From Climacteris rufus (lineage: Eukaryota; Chordata; Aves; Passeriformes; Climacteridae), in NCBI GenBank assembly GCA_013398175.1, contig VZRZ01005367.1, positions 478,838 to 542,837 on the forward strand: a DNA stretch of 64,000 nucleotides, in the 5' to 3' direction. The notes beneath the pieces were generated by a model, which did no database searches, was not told where the DNA came from, and was given only the letters and a program-made list of their open reading frames with translations. The position numbers were made by a program, and so were the translations under genes. Below, piece by piece: positions 32,301 to 44,490 of this stretch. Position 1 is the first letter of the stretch. Each line of letters opens with the position of its first letter.

Positions 32301-35300
32301 GGAGAGGATTTAAGCACAACACTCTTCATGGTCCATGGGCTCTGCAGCAGCAGTAGCACTCCAGGTTCAAACAGTCCATCCAGAGTCTGGAAGGAGCCAA
32401 GCTTAAGACATGGCTGATTTCATAGCCCACTCAGATGGACGGTGCCTAATTCAGCCAAACCACTTGGGCAGAAGCTGGGCCCTCTCAGAGACACCAACCC
32501 CACAAGAAAATGTGTTTGCAAGAAGGATAATACAAACAGCTGATCTTGAAGGGAACTCAGATCTAAACTTACCTGAGAGAACACAGCTGAACGTATGCTG
32601 TCCTTGCTAGGGTTGTTTCCCACTTCAAGTGCCATCATGCTACAACTCCTGAGACAGACATACTGTGTGTTACAGCACCTCAGCAAGAACAACCCATGAC
32701 ATGAGACCTCTGTGTAAGTCTTGACCACACAGATCCTGCCAGCACTGCCATAACCAGCTCTTCATCCCATACATACTGTATGGCTCCAGAAGTTGGATCT
32801 CTGTGATGGTCCAGCATAGCACCTCACAGCAGCCCCTTTCCACCCACTGCCTCTCTGTGGTTCTGCTCTACTTGAAACTTTAGGGCGAAACCACAGAGAA
32901 CTGCACCTGAACCACTTGTGTGCTGTAAAACAGACAAAGTGGAGCTTGGTGCTCACCTCCCTTCCCAAACAAACTGAGATAGAGTGCAGAGAAACTGCCA
33001 CAGTGACAGTGTTCCTGTAGACTGTTCTATACCAGACATAGGTGGAGGAGCCCAAGACTCCACACCCAGGTTTTCCCATGCAGAAAACTGCCTAGTTTGC
33101 CCCACAATAGGCACAAAGGAATGTGTACGTGGTTTGAATAACAGAAAGGGCAGGGCTGGGGTGTGAAATGGGGAATACGCTGACATGACTGTACAAATCC
33201 TGTGCCATAAAGTGTCACAAATGCCCTAACAAACCTTTGTCAAAGTACCCTCTGCACTCCAGTACATTAACCTCGAAGTGGGCACAGCACAGAAGAGGTG
33301 TAAGAAGAAGAACACAGCACCTGTGAGCCTAGACCTGGACATATATAAGTATTAGACTGGTTCAACAAAATGTGTACCAGATAAAAGCCTAAATGAGTGA
33401 CCTCTGAAGGGTTTCTCACAGAGAGTGAAATTATCCTGCCTGGGGTAGTTGGTCAGCAGCTGGAAGCAAGGAGAGGATGCTGAGTGTGGTTGGCCATGGG
33501 AGAGAGGGACTGGTTTCCTCTTTGCTGTGCTTGACTGGTTTCCACGGAAGGGGAACGGCTGTCATCTGGTTATAGTGGCACATGTTTTTTCTGTATTTGC
33601 ATTTCAACTCACGGGCATTGAGAGCAGCTGGAAAACAGCTATTTTGTCCTGTTTAAATAAACAATGTGTGTGTGGCAGGTTGGCGTTCTCACCATATCTA
33701 GCCTTCGCTGTACCATCAGCTGTGAGAGATGCTTATGGCTTGAGACTTAAAAAATAAAAAGTTTCTGGTTGATTCTCTCAAGGTTGACCAATAGGTCCAA
33801 AAAATCCCTTTCTGCACAGGGTGGCACGGTTAAAAGTAAGCTTTGTTCTTTATAAGCTCAGCTGCAGCTTATTTGTCTTGTTGGGAAATGGTCTCCACCT
33901 CCTTTAACCCAGAGAAATGAGCCACCCTAAAGAGCTGGCTCAGTGTACCACTACAGCAAAATACCTCTGGGTGTGGGAGATGGTAGGGCAGTTCCTATAA
34001 ATACAACATGCCAGAAAAATAAGAGAACAAAGTGAGTGCAAGGAACTTTCCTTTTAGAAGACTCACACAAAACACACGCCCCAGCCCTATAGTTTTTCTA
34101 GGCTAAAGCAAGGGCATCAATCTTGTTTTCCTGGGACTGTTAACACCTGAAAAGCCAGGAGTTCATCTCAGTGACTTTGAAGCAATAAAACCTTGAAGAT
34201 ATAATGTGGCTTAAACACATGGAAATTCCTCCAGGCCTTAATTAATTTAGTATTCTTCCACAGAAAGACTGTTGGCGTAGTAAATTATTCATTAGATATT
34301 ATAGACTCACTGATCTCAAATTTCATACAAAATTACAGCAAAGCTTTCAAAACGTGGGGGGAAAAAAAGAACCCCAGCTCACAAATTAACCCTTGCATAA
34401 TGCATTTCTAAAATTACATCCATGGGGGATATTTTTTCAGTTGACCTTTTTTTTGTATGGTTCTATCATTATTGCTAATACATATAATTGCCTTTCATTT
34501 AATGAGACACTACTAATTTTATATGAAAACCAACAGCCACTACCAGCAAAACCCAGGAGTTCATTTTATGGAAAACTGAGACATTCATTCTTATTGCTTT
34601 AGTTTTTTTCACTCCAGGTTTAATAAACAAGGCCAGTGGACAGAGCATGTCAAATAGCAGTTGCTGGTTGATCTGTCTCACACTCTCAATTTTATTCTGC
34701 CCACAGAGTCCTCTTGATGAAAACACTCCACACCACAAAACAGAAAATAAACAGAGCATAATGATAGCATTTTTCAAACCAAAATGACACACAGTTTGGT
34801 GCTCTCTTTTAGTGAATCCTTGCAGATATTCCTCTCCTAAAGCATTAAGAACTAAATATCAAATAATTTCTTTGACTTGCTACTTGAAAACCTGGCAAGT
34901 CCATAACACACTATAAAATATTCCAAGAGCTGCATTTATTTACTGCAAAAGTTGCTGAAATTTAGAAATTTTCTCAGGTAGAGGAGTGTGATGGGTAATG
35001 GGAGTTTCTGCTAAGATTTTTCTTACAAAGGGAATAAATACCTTTTTCTGAAAGAGATGGTTCATATGTATGCAGTGACAGTAAAAAGAATTTGAATTTA
35101 TATTAATGCAGCCAAACAAACCACTCATTGTTAAAAGCACTGTGATTTTGTTTACTTAATAAGATGTTAGAAAGCACTGTATGCAACCAACACCACAACA
35201 TATTCAACAGAAAAATCAAGACGTTAAATATATTCACTCTGGACTAAGATTAAACAGATCATCATCAAACACTCAATAATCAGTTGTCTGACTATTCATT

Positions 35301-35529
35301 GTCACCCACCAAGTAGCTGGGATACAAAACACACAAACAGAATTGCAAATGTAATCTCACCTTCCCCTCTGTGTGTTGGTCTAAACCTGTTTCCTTATTA
35401 ATATTGAGCAATATATCCTTATTGATTTGGCTTTAACATCCCCCCCATTTCAGGCACACTCCTACAATAAAGTCACCTTCCTGGTGTCCCTTCATCATGT
35501 GCATCATCGCAGTCTCCCCCAGGATTCTG
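29349..35529. other. Unique sequence, no gene recognised
   Basis: Six kilobases of CpG-poor sequence. A 135-codon plus frame at 29526-29933 and frames of about 100 codons at 31386-31682, 32420-32728, 32762-33079 and 33449-33757 lack recognisable domains. A CA tract lies near 29709-29720. A 15-base direct repeat is listed separately. No transposon was recognised. Confidence 0.45.
30424..30472. repeat. 15-base direct repeat pair
   Basis: ATATTATTATTCCTC occurs at 30424-30438 and again at 30458-30472, 34 bases apart. It looks like a small local duplication. It flanks only 19 bases, so it is too close to be the target-site duplication of an ordinary element. Confidence 0.85.
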
Positions 35530-35610
35530 AGCAACACAGACTAGTGAAGGATGTCCCTGCCCATGACAGGGGGCTGGAACAAAATGAGCTTTTAGGTCCC
35601 TATGTTTTCT
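35530..35610 (+). mobile_element. CR1 LINE, short 3' fragment
   Basis: The sequence 'gagcaacacagactagtgaa', 'ggatgtccctgcccatgac', 'agggggctggaac' and 'gcttttaggtccct' follows the last 80 or so bases of sense CR1 ('gagcaacctggtctagtgg', 'gtgtccctgcccatggc', 'agggggttggaact', 'tctttaaggtccctt'). The terminal octamer repeats are lost or diverged. The copy is short and non-coding. Confidence 0.8.
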
Positions 35611-35689
35611 AACTCCTCTCCCCTTCCCATGATTCCAGACTTTCCCACATCCCCCCCTGAATTCACAGCATTTCCAGGTCCCCCAGTGT

Positions 35690-35835
35690 CACAGCCAGGT
35701 GTGACAGCCAGCCTGGAACTAGGCCCACACCAAGTTGCTGACTGTTTGGGTGGCTGCCAACCTGTGGGAGGGATAGGAGGCATCCCTGTCACTCCCTTGG
35801 AGGGATTTCTAATAAAGTCTTTCTCCTTGACACAG
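35690..35835 (+). other. Segment with an AATAAA site, LTR-like or a chance match
   Basis: The stretch starts with TGTGACAGCC near 35699, contains AATAAA at about 35811, and ends with 'cttgaca' near 35832. The TG...CA ends and polyadenylation hexamer are in LTR-like order, but 135 bases is short for an LTR and no family is recognised. It could equally be chance. No strong claim is made. Confidence 0.15.
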
Positions 35836-38800
35836 GTGCTGATTTGCACAAAATGTGTAGGAATGTAATATCTGAGAGGTGGCTGCCCTGTGTCAAAGGT
35901 GGCTGAAACCAGCCAATGGACTCAAAAATTATTAAGAGACTGATTGACAGGCAGGCAGAATAAGATCATAAATCTCATTCCCTTAGGAAACCAGAATAGA
36001 AGGGATTGGAGGTTTTTTCCTTTAATCCAGCAATGCTGAAAACAAGAATTCTCCACAATTCACATGTGGGTTCCTGGGGTAAAGTAAAAAAACAGTAGTA
36101 AGTGAGCTTATCGTTTAGATTTTTTGCTTTAAATATTTTGCAATACTTTTTAATATATAAAGGTACTCTTTTTCTAAACTAGGTCTAAATTTTGGCTTGG
36201 TTAGGTATGGTCAGAAGATGTACACTACAGAAATACATCAAACAGCATGAGTTAGCAAGAGAATCATGAGAGACTGAGACACCAAACTGGCTGAGTTTGA
36301 TAGAACTGAGTCTTAAGCCTAAGTTTTAACATAGTCAGAGAAAGCTATTGAGTTCCTTAATACAAACATATTTTGTTCTTCCATAAGAATTTTGCACAGA
36401 TCTTTTCTCTCTTTAGGAAAGTGAGGTATAGTGATTGGAGTCCAGCCTACAATCTGTCAGAGGCATTCATAAATCTTACATGTGAATTTCAAAAATGAGA
36501 TAAATGGAATCTTTGTGTAATTTTTCTTGCCATAAAGAGTCCTAAGGAAATAAATAGTCATGGCAAACGTCTCCTGTGCGTGGTTCAGACTCTACAAGCA
36601 GAGATTCTTGGAAATCTCTGGCTGAAACAAGGTCATCAAAAATGGCTTGCTGAGTACAAAAATTTTTGGTTTAAAAGAATGTCTTGACAAATGTTGACCT
36701 AATCCACAAAAAGCTCTTGAGTGAACCCTGGACTCCTCACAGTTCTGCTGTCTTGGCTAGCAAGGTGTGCTAGTCCCAAAGCAGATGTACTTGGCAGATA
36801 TCCTTCAAGATTTGAAGTAAGGGTCTTTTCATCCCTCAGCTGCTCATGAAATTAGCAATCCTGCCAGCTTTGAAGCCAAATCAAATAAAAAAGTATTCAG
36901 AAAACTAGAAATTCTTCTTTTTTTAGCCAACTTCCCTGCATGTATTTGTCTTCTAAACTCGAACTCCACAGAACACCTCTGACTTTAAGTTTCCTGGCCA
37001 CATACAGGCTTGTCATTTTCTAGATGGACTTCTCTTAGAAAAAGAGGCAGCAAATCCTATTTCAGCCTGGCCCCTTGGAGGACACAGCATCTCTTCCAGG
37101 CAGATATATGAAAAGTTGGACACTTGCTGCAGGTCTGCTCCTCAACCCTCTGGACAGCAAAGCAGGCACATAGTTCACACGGGTGTTCAGCTCTTCTTAG
37201 ATGCCCCCACAAATCCTGCTGGGCTGTTCCACCATGGGTCAGATGTAGGTCCTGTATTATTGCCGCCAGACTCTTATTGGCTGTCTTGGATACCCTCATA
37301 CATCTCAAACGGCCTCAAATTATTTAATGCTTGAGGAACTGGATCCCACCCAGCAGGTTGATGTGATTTTGTGCAGGCAGGCACTCACCTCATCCACACA
37401 TCAAAATAACTGGACATGATCTAGACTAATCCAAAAGCCACATCATCATATTAGCACTACACTGAGTTTAAACTCATCAGCCCAGACTCACAGATCACAT
37501 CTGTTTGCAAAAGACCATGTAGACGTAACTCCTCCCAGAAAAGAGATCCAACAGAGTCCTTGAAATTCTGGTTTCCAGACACAATAATCACTTCATCATT
37601 CTTCTCTCCACTTGCTGGCTCCACTCAGGCAAATATGTTTTATTTTACTAGTCCAAAGCATTCCTAGAGCTGGTGACCAATGAAGGGATCCTTCATAACT
37701 TCAGTCCTATGGGCAATACTCTTACTTCCATTTCCTAGCCCTCAAATTCCCCAAGAAGGAAACTATAACACTGGCAGCAGAAAGAATGACAGCTCTGTCC
37801 CAGCAGCTAGTCTGATCATTCTGGTGACTCCTTGCCATAGAAGTCAAGTTTCAGCGAAAACTATGTGCAGGGCTATTTCTTTCACCTGACTCATTTGAGA
37901 GAAGTCAGGATTCCTGACCCAGTAGCTATTCCCTAGATTGGTAAGGACCACTCCCTTGAAAGATCACAAGCTGTTCCAAGAAGCAGGGAAGGGAAGAAGC
38001 AGGAGTGAGTTACCAGTCAGTTCTTGCCCTACAGGCATGGTACTCAAGCTTCTCAGTTTCCCTCATCAGTGTTCAGAATATCATTGTTCTCTTGGACTCT
38101 CCTGCAGTAGTTCACCCCAGGTGGGACAATTATTTACTTACAAGACCTTGAGATATTGAAAACTACCCACAGCATCTTACCTAGAGACTCACAGCTTCCT
38201 ACACCTCGACACAACTTGTACACGAGTTGCACAACATTCCCAGTGTGAGCTATCATCAGCTTCAGAGTTTCACAGAAGCTGAAAACATGGGGTGGGAAAA
38301 CAGAATTTTTTAGGGAGCCATAGGGAGAAGAGAAAACGACAAGAGAAGTATTCATCCACCTGAGACACACACACACAGATCTGTGAAACATCTGTGTATT
38401 GCATGCCACAGGTTACATCACTTAACAATGTTTTTTCTTTTTAAATGTTCGTTTCAAGCTCTTCCACAAAAGAAATCAATTACTAATGACATACAGCCCT
38501 ACTTTTCTTCCTGAACCCATAATTGCTTCCAATTTTAAGCTAAAATTAGTCATTCATGCTGTCCAAATGAGCATAGTTTAGTGCTGATGTACGTAAGCGA
38601 TGCTTTAGATTGTTGAACATAGCTGATCTTTGACAGCTTCTTCTTATAAATAACAGTTTCCTCTTTACACTGAGAACTTTTCAGAGGCGACAGATGTTTG
38701 AAAGATGGGACTGAATTAGCTGAATAGCCTGTAAAACCCACCAACCTGAGATTTGCAAATATGAAAGCTCAGAATTCTTACAGACAGCTTGCAAAAAGTA

Positions 38801-41564
38801 TAAATCACATCTGCATAAATGCCTCTCTTTCAGCCTACATCCTTTGCACGTCACATTGTCAGCATTTAGCACATAATAAATAACAAACAACTTAATAGTT
38901 AACAGTGCTGACACAGACAGGCTGCATTGCAGAAGGGAAGATGTTAGAAATCCACTAAATGAAGTAAAAAGCAATGGTAATAGTAATAATAATATACCAC
39001 AATTTTTATTTGTTCAACAACTTAGAAAACACACCACAGGAAAGCAGAGCTGTTTCAGAAAACACCTGCCCTCCATCAGAAGTTTGTGGTCATGTGCTGA
39101 ACAAGGGATGCTGGGGAAGAAAGGTTTGATTACTTCCTAACTTAAAAAACAATCTAAAATTAAAAGCCATCCCTGTGGCAAAGCATGAAGTTGACATTTC
39201 ATTCTAATTCTTATGTCTTTTGTACCCTGCTCCTTCTTGAAGGAAAACGAGCATGTTCCAGCAGTACTTCAAATGGTATGACTTGTACTTGTCACAGAGA
39301 TAAACTGATTCTCTCAGCAGGCAGAGCTCAGAGTCTCCTAGTGATAAGCAATTTGGTTTTATTTACATATAAACATATGCAAGTACATGTGCATGCAGGA
39401 GGAGGCAAAACCAAATAAACATGTTTGACACTTGGGGAGGGAAAGATGAGTTTCATAGTGGTGCCTTTGTTTTGGGGGTGAGGAAAGGGACTCAAACCAC
39501 AACTTCATAGCAGTCCCCACACCTTCTCTGTTCTCTTTTCCCTCCTGTTGGGATCACAATTTTCTCCATCTAATGGGCCATACAGATTTTTTTCACCTGT
39601 TAAGCCTCTTCAGAGTCCTTACAATACCCAGTATACAAATTACACTTCAGAAGTGTGAAAGGACAATTTCACCCACAGACAATTTGCTTCTCAAAATCCC
39701 ATTTTCAACATTAGTTATATCAGTAAATAAATCAGAGAGTTCCAATCACATTATTATTCCATAAACATCACTTTTTGATTAGCTCTTCTCTTTGGAAAAT
39801 TCACACACCAGTCCCAAACTAAATGTACTTTGTTTGTTCAAACCACGCTCTGCATTCTGTGCTTCTTAAAGAAAATGGCTTCAGATTAGTAAAAATTGCA
39901 ATGACTGTTTTGCACTCGATCAGCAGCTCAGCAAACATTTTACAAAAGTCTCCCACAAGAAATAGGATAAATAGCACCATCCCATTGCTTCCTGAGGTAG
40001 AAGACAGAAACAAATTACCCAGCTAACACACAAAGTATACAGAATATATTACGGGAAAAAATATGCATTATTAGCTCTAAATTTATATACCAATTAAGTT
40101 GTCCATCTCTTTGAGAACAGACATATTACCTTACTACTTTCAGGCTTGTGAATAGCATTTGTGAACGTTAAAAGGCACGGCTGCTAGGAAAGTTTTCATT
40201 TTTCACACTGTCATCACAGGAACAAGGTTTCAAAAGTAGAAACAGTCAAAGAGTTCACATGACTCGTTCAAGTCCAGCCACACACCTGCATCAATCACCA
40301 CCTCTTTGCAAGCATTCATCTTTTCTCTGTTCGTGGTCCCTCAAGTTACAAAGCAAAGTATCAAATGAGTATAATGAATAGGTGACTGGAGAGAGGCTGC
40401 TGTAACCAAACCTATGGAAAAGGCTTTATAACCCCCTCTAATTCACTCTATCCTCTTTGTGTGACCCCAGCTGTGAGCCTGCACCTATTCCATGCTGAAT
40501 CATGGTTAAAAACACCTCTTGTTCTGATGATCTTTATGAATTTTGTTGATTTAGACAGAAAAATACTTCTATTTGCTCCTTTTTCCTGCTTCACCTATCA
40601 GGCTATGTGTTTCTTCAAGCTGGATCTGTCCCTTCTTCTACAACTACAAAGCACAAAGCACTTCTGAGTGTCTCCACTAAGAAATAATAATTCAATATGA
40701 ATAAGGCAAAAGCAGCAATCACTGAAATTGTCTGATGCTTCTCTTGACCAACTCCCCCTATATTATTACAGTGTGATTACAGCAATGAAGAAGTTGCAAA
40801 AGCAGGAGTACAACCTTTCAGATCCGACAAGCTCAGCTGGATATGGAAAATGAAATATACAAGCATCCACTCAGAAAAATAAATCACCACTAGACATGCA
40901 AAAAAAGAAAAAAAGATCACTTTAAAAAGTCCTCCCATGTATCCTGGGACTCATCAAGTTCCAGAAGATTTTGCTGGCTATATTCAATAGGTCAGAGAAT
41001 GACACGTTTGGGGATTCCTGGTGCACTAAAGATTAATGACAGATTTGAAGGACACATAAAAGGAATTAAAAGGTAGCCTACTACTTTAGCTTGGAGGTTC
41101 CCCAGTACCCTACCCTGTATCAGAGCATTCATTTCAAAAAGTGAAAATAATCACAACGATCTTTTTCAGGTCACTCTATAATTTGTTCTGTTTCAGGGAT
41201 TTTATAGTTGCTAATCCACCTAGAGACTCAGGTGAAAAGGCAGTACATAATAACGTGATTAAAGATCATGTCAGCGTGTAGATGCCCAGAAGTCAAAGTC
41301 TGAACTCTTTCTGTCACTGAACATACAATTTTTAGTATGACATCCAGAGTTTCACCACCTCATAGACTGAAGACACCACCAAATCCTTGGGACAGAACGC
41401 TAGAATTCAAGTCCAAAATAACAGATCCCCTATAATCTATTAACAGACATGTCAGTCAAACTCTCACCACATGTGCAGTCAGTATCTGGACATTGATTTG
41501 CAGGACATGGGTTTTCCTGGAGAGCAAGACGTGTCAGAAAACAAAGCAGAAGCACAAATCAGCA
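35836..41564. other. Unique sequence, no gene recognised
   Basis: Almost 6 kb of AT-rich sequence. Longest frames: 91-97 codons at 38134-38409 and 38681-38974 on the minus strand, 83 codons at 37057-37308. No domains were recognised. A CA tract occurs near 38369-38381 and a TAATAATAAT run near 38981-38992. No transposon signature was seen. Confidence 0.45.
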
Positions 41565-41720
41565 TAGCCATGTCCAGCCTTGCCTTGAACACTCCCAGGG
41601 ATGGGGCATCCACAGCTTCTCTGGACAACCAGTGTCAGTGTCTCACCACCCTCACAGTGAAGAATTTGTTCCTGAATCCTTCCTTCTAATCTAAACTCTT
41701 GGCATCCTACAGTTTCATAC
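41565..41720 (-). mobile_element. CR1 LINE internal 3' UTR fragment, antisense
   Basis: Antisense CR1 blocks appear in order: 'ccagccttgccttgaacact', 'cccagggatggggcatccac', 'agcttctctggacaacc', 'gtgtctcaccaccctcacag', 'tgaagaatttgttcctgaat'. Unlike most copies here, it lacks the true 3' tip: the text that should precede it on the plus strand (the octamers and the 'ggttggaagggacc' block) is absent. So the fragment has lost its 3' end after insertion, or was moved as part of a larger rearrangement. Confidence 0.88.
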
Positions 41721-44354
41721 CGATGCCGATACACAGTCTCACCTAGTTTACATGGCAGAAAAAGAAACAGAGAAATACAGAAAGTGCATTTTATAGAATA
41801 GATCCTCCTCCTCATTCACAGATGAGCAAATTTTCTCCACTTAGCCACTATGTTCCCGCTTTGCATAATTAACCTGTATCATTAAATGAAGGAGTATTTT
41901 TTAATGCAAAATAGGAACCCAGGTGCTGTAAGTTATGAAGATTTGCTCAGAAAATCCTATTTTCAAATCCTACTCAGGCGCATTTCCTAAACTAAACCCA
42001 GTAATATTACTGATTGAAACAAAATGACAAGGTGGGAAGAGGAGTGAAAAATACTGAGAACCAAGGACATCACAAAATGAATAATGTTTAATCCGTCTTA
42101 ATGCTACCAGGAAAATTAAGTTTAAGCTGCACATTTAATTAGTCTGCTAATGCTGTTTGATGGGCCTCCTCGTAATGCCAAGACCACTGGGATCTTCTGT
42201 GTGTCCCCAAGAAACCTGAGATTTTTCATTATGTCTGCACCTATAGCAGAGATACGACTTGCTCATCCCTTCCCTTGAGCTTCAAGCCTATCAATATTTA
42301 CACATAATTCATGTGCCTTTTGTTTATGCATTCAGAGGAAGATGGCATGTGCTGTTCACAGAGATTTCATATTGCTACAGCTGTGCTTGTGAAAACCTGA
42401 CTTATTGCTGGGACAGTCAAGTACTTGTAGGCTCCAAGAGGCTGAATGTGTTTGCTAGGTCTAGCAGTGCTACTAGCACAACTGCTTATCACTGGAGCCT
42501 TAAAATTAATATCTGGGAGAATGGGTTCCTGGCAAGATGGGCAAAACACAGCTCAGAGGGTTATCAGTCTCTATGTTAATAATATAAGGAAATCACTCCT
42601 GGTAGGGCTTTGGATTAAAACCACTAAAGACTAGGTGGTTGTGAAGACCACAGAGTTATTCTGTTTCATTGATTAGCTCAGAGAATTTGTTTGTTAGAGA
42701 TTGGATAAGGTCAGGAAGTCCAAAGGCTCCTTAAAACTCTGGTTAATGGATTTTGAACAACATCACGGCACTTTAACCTTTCCTCACAGAGCTGGAGGCC
42801 AAACGAAGCTCTCTAGCACCAATTATTGAGGATCAGATTTACTCCTAGCAACAGGATACACCAACCAGCAGGTCAAATGCCACCCTTCTGATTTAAAAAA
42901 AAAAAAAAAAACAAAAACAACAAACCAACCAAACAAAATAACAAAGAAAACCAAAAACCCCAAACACTTAATATCATTGTGATCCTTCTGGGAGCATTGC
43001 ATTGGACATTAGCTTCTGGGACTTTCATTCATCCTATCAGGAGACATGCAGGGATATTCGGCCAGATCTGGTTGCAGTACCATCTCTTTTTCAAGTTCAG
43101 AACAGCAACAGAAAATAAAAAGTTTATGTTCCATCTGCAGGATACCATTTAGTCCATGCTCTGATTCTAGTCCAATCTCCAACAAAATGTTTTAATACAA
43201 CATAACAAAACCTGTCAGCCTGTATTTTGAGCTGAATCAAGGAAGGCAACTGGGGATTACACACATATTGAGACAAGTTAGTCTGATTACTCCTCTGTTT
43301 TTTGACTGAGAGTTGTGACTTTGAATTTCAGTTCAAAGGCATTTTTTCCCAATAGGGGGATACCAAATAATTGAGGAGAGATACCTGATATGGAGTGCCC
43401 TTCCTTACACTAGGCAAAGACACATGCACCCATGCACTCTAAAGTTATATGTAAAAATAAATACATGCCTATGACCAGGCTTATCAATATGGACAAGATT
43501 ATTTCTACCAACTGCCTTGTATGCCATCAGTATTTCAATATGCAATCTGCAACAACTGCTTGCATCTTACATAGCACCTTTTCCTCTTTGACACACCACA
43601 TAAATACTCTTTGCATCCAGCAGCAGGAAATATTTCAGTGCAGGTGTTCTTGATTTATAAGTTTCATTAGAAACTTTTATGCTTTTTACTGAAATACCTT
43701 GAGAAAAGTTTGACTTGTCTGAGCATAAACAACAGCATTAGAATTCCAAACACATCTTCCCTGTATCTCCATGTTGATGCCCATGATTTCTTGTGCAACC
43801 CTCAAAGAGAGTTTTGCAAGGCACACAACAAAAAATTGTGATCACATCCACTGTTCTTACCTTTCAGTTAATCTAGATATTTCAGGACATGCCAAATACT
43901 TGCAAAAGAACTTCTATGAAGGCAACAGAAGAAGCATGTAAAAACTGTGCTGGGGCAGGACCTTACCACAGCTCTTGAAGACCTTCACAGATGCCACTGC
44001 CTTGTCCCCACAAATGTAATGCATAAACATGCAAATAACCTATTAATTTTAACAATGTCAAGTAACAAGCACAGGTCTTGGTGCTGAGTGTTCAGTAAGC
44101 AAAGTAACAACATGTAATACTTCTGGAACAATACAAAACTGAGGTGGCATCATTAACATAACCTTATAATTAAAGAAACCAAGGCACAAGGCTTGAGTGA
44201 TATTCATCGGCAACAGGAAAGCCAGGCATATAATTAACATTTTTGTGGCTGCTCACCCGTTACACAGAAAACATGGAAATAGTAGGACCAAAGTATGTTT
44301 AAAGGCATAAACAAAAACCAAGATGTTTCTGTGTTTAAACCTCGGGAATTAGGG
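41721..44354. other. Unique sequence, no gene recognised
   Basis: Includes an A-rich tract (listed separately) and, at 42080-42200, a repeat-free AT-rich segment with homeodomain-type words (tttaattagt, ctaatg). A 106-codon plus frame at 42259-42579 has no recognisable domain and is overlapped by open frames in two other frames. Confidence 0.45.
42895..42965. repeat. A-rich simple tract
   Basis: Seventeen A followed by about 55 bases made only of A and C with rare T or G. It looks like an old poly-A tail that has mutated, but no element body was recognised to its left. Confidence 0.85.
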
Positions 44355-44490
44355 CTTAGAGCAGCAAAATTGAGATCCCAGCTCTGCCACAGACTTACTA
44401 AGAGATACTGAGTGTTTCATTTAGTCCTGTCATATTTGAGTCCACTTTTTGTAAAACAAGATTAAATGCATTTTCTTTCTTTCAAATGCA
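44355..44490 (+). repeat. MIR-like (CORE-SINE) remnant
   Basis: Blocks 'gagatcccagctctgccaca', 'gacttactaagagatactga' and 'ttttgtaaaacaagatt' follow the sense MIR core ('atcccagctctgccactg', 'acttgctgtgtgacc', 'atctgtaaaatgggg'). The spacing is as expected and the divergence heavy. This is one of the better MIR-like copies in the window. Identification is from memory. Confidence 0.6.

Noticed and set aside
35699..35833. Complete short LTR (TG...CA with AATAAA)
   Set aside because: Too short for an LTR, no family recognised, no target duplication seen; kept only as a very low-confidence feature.
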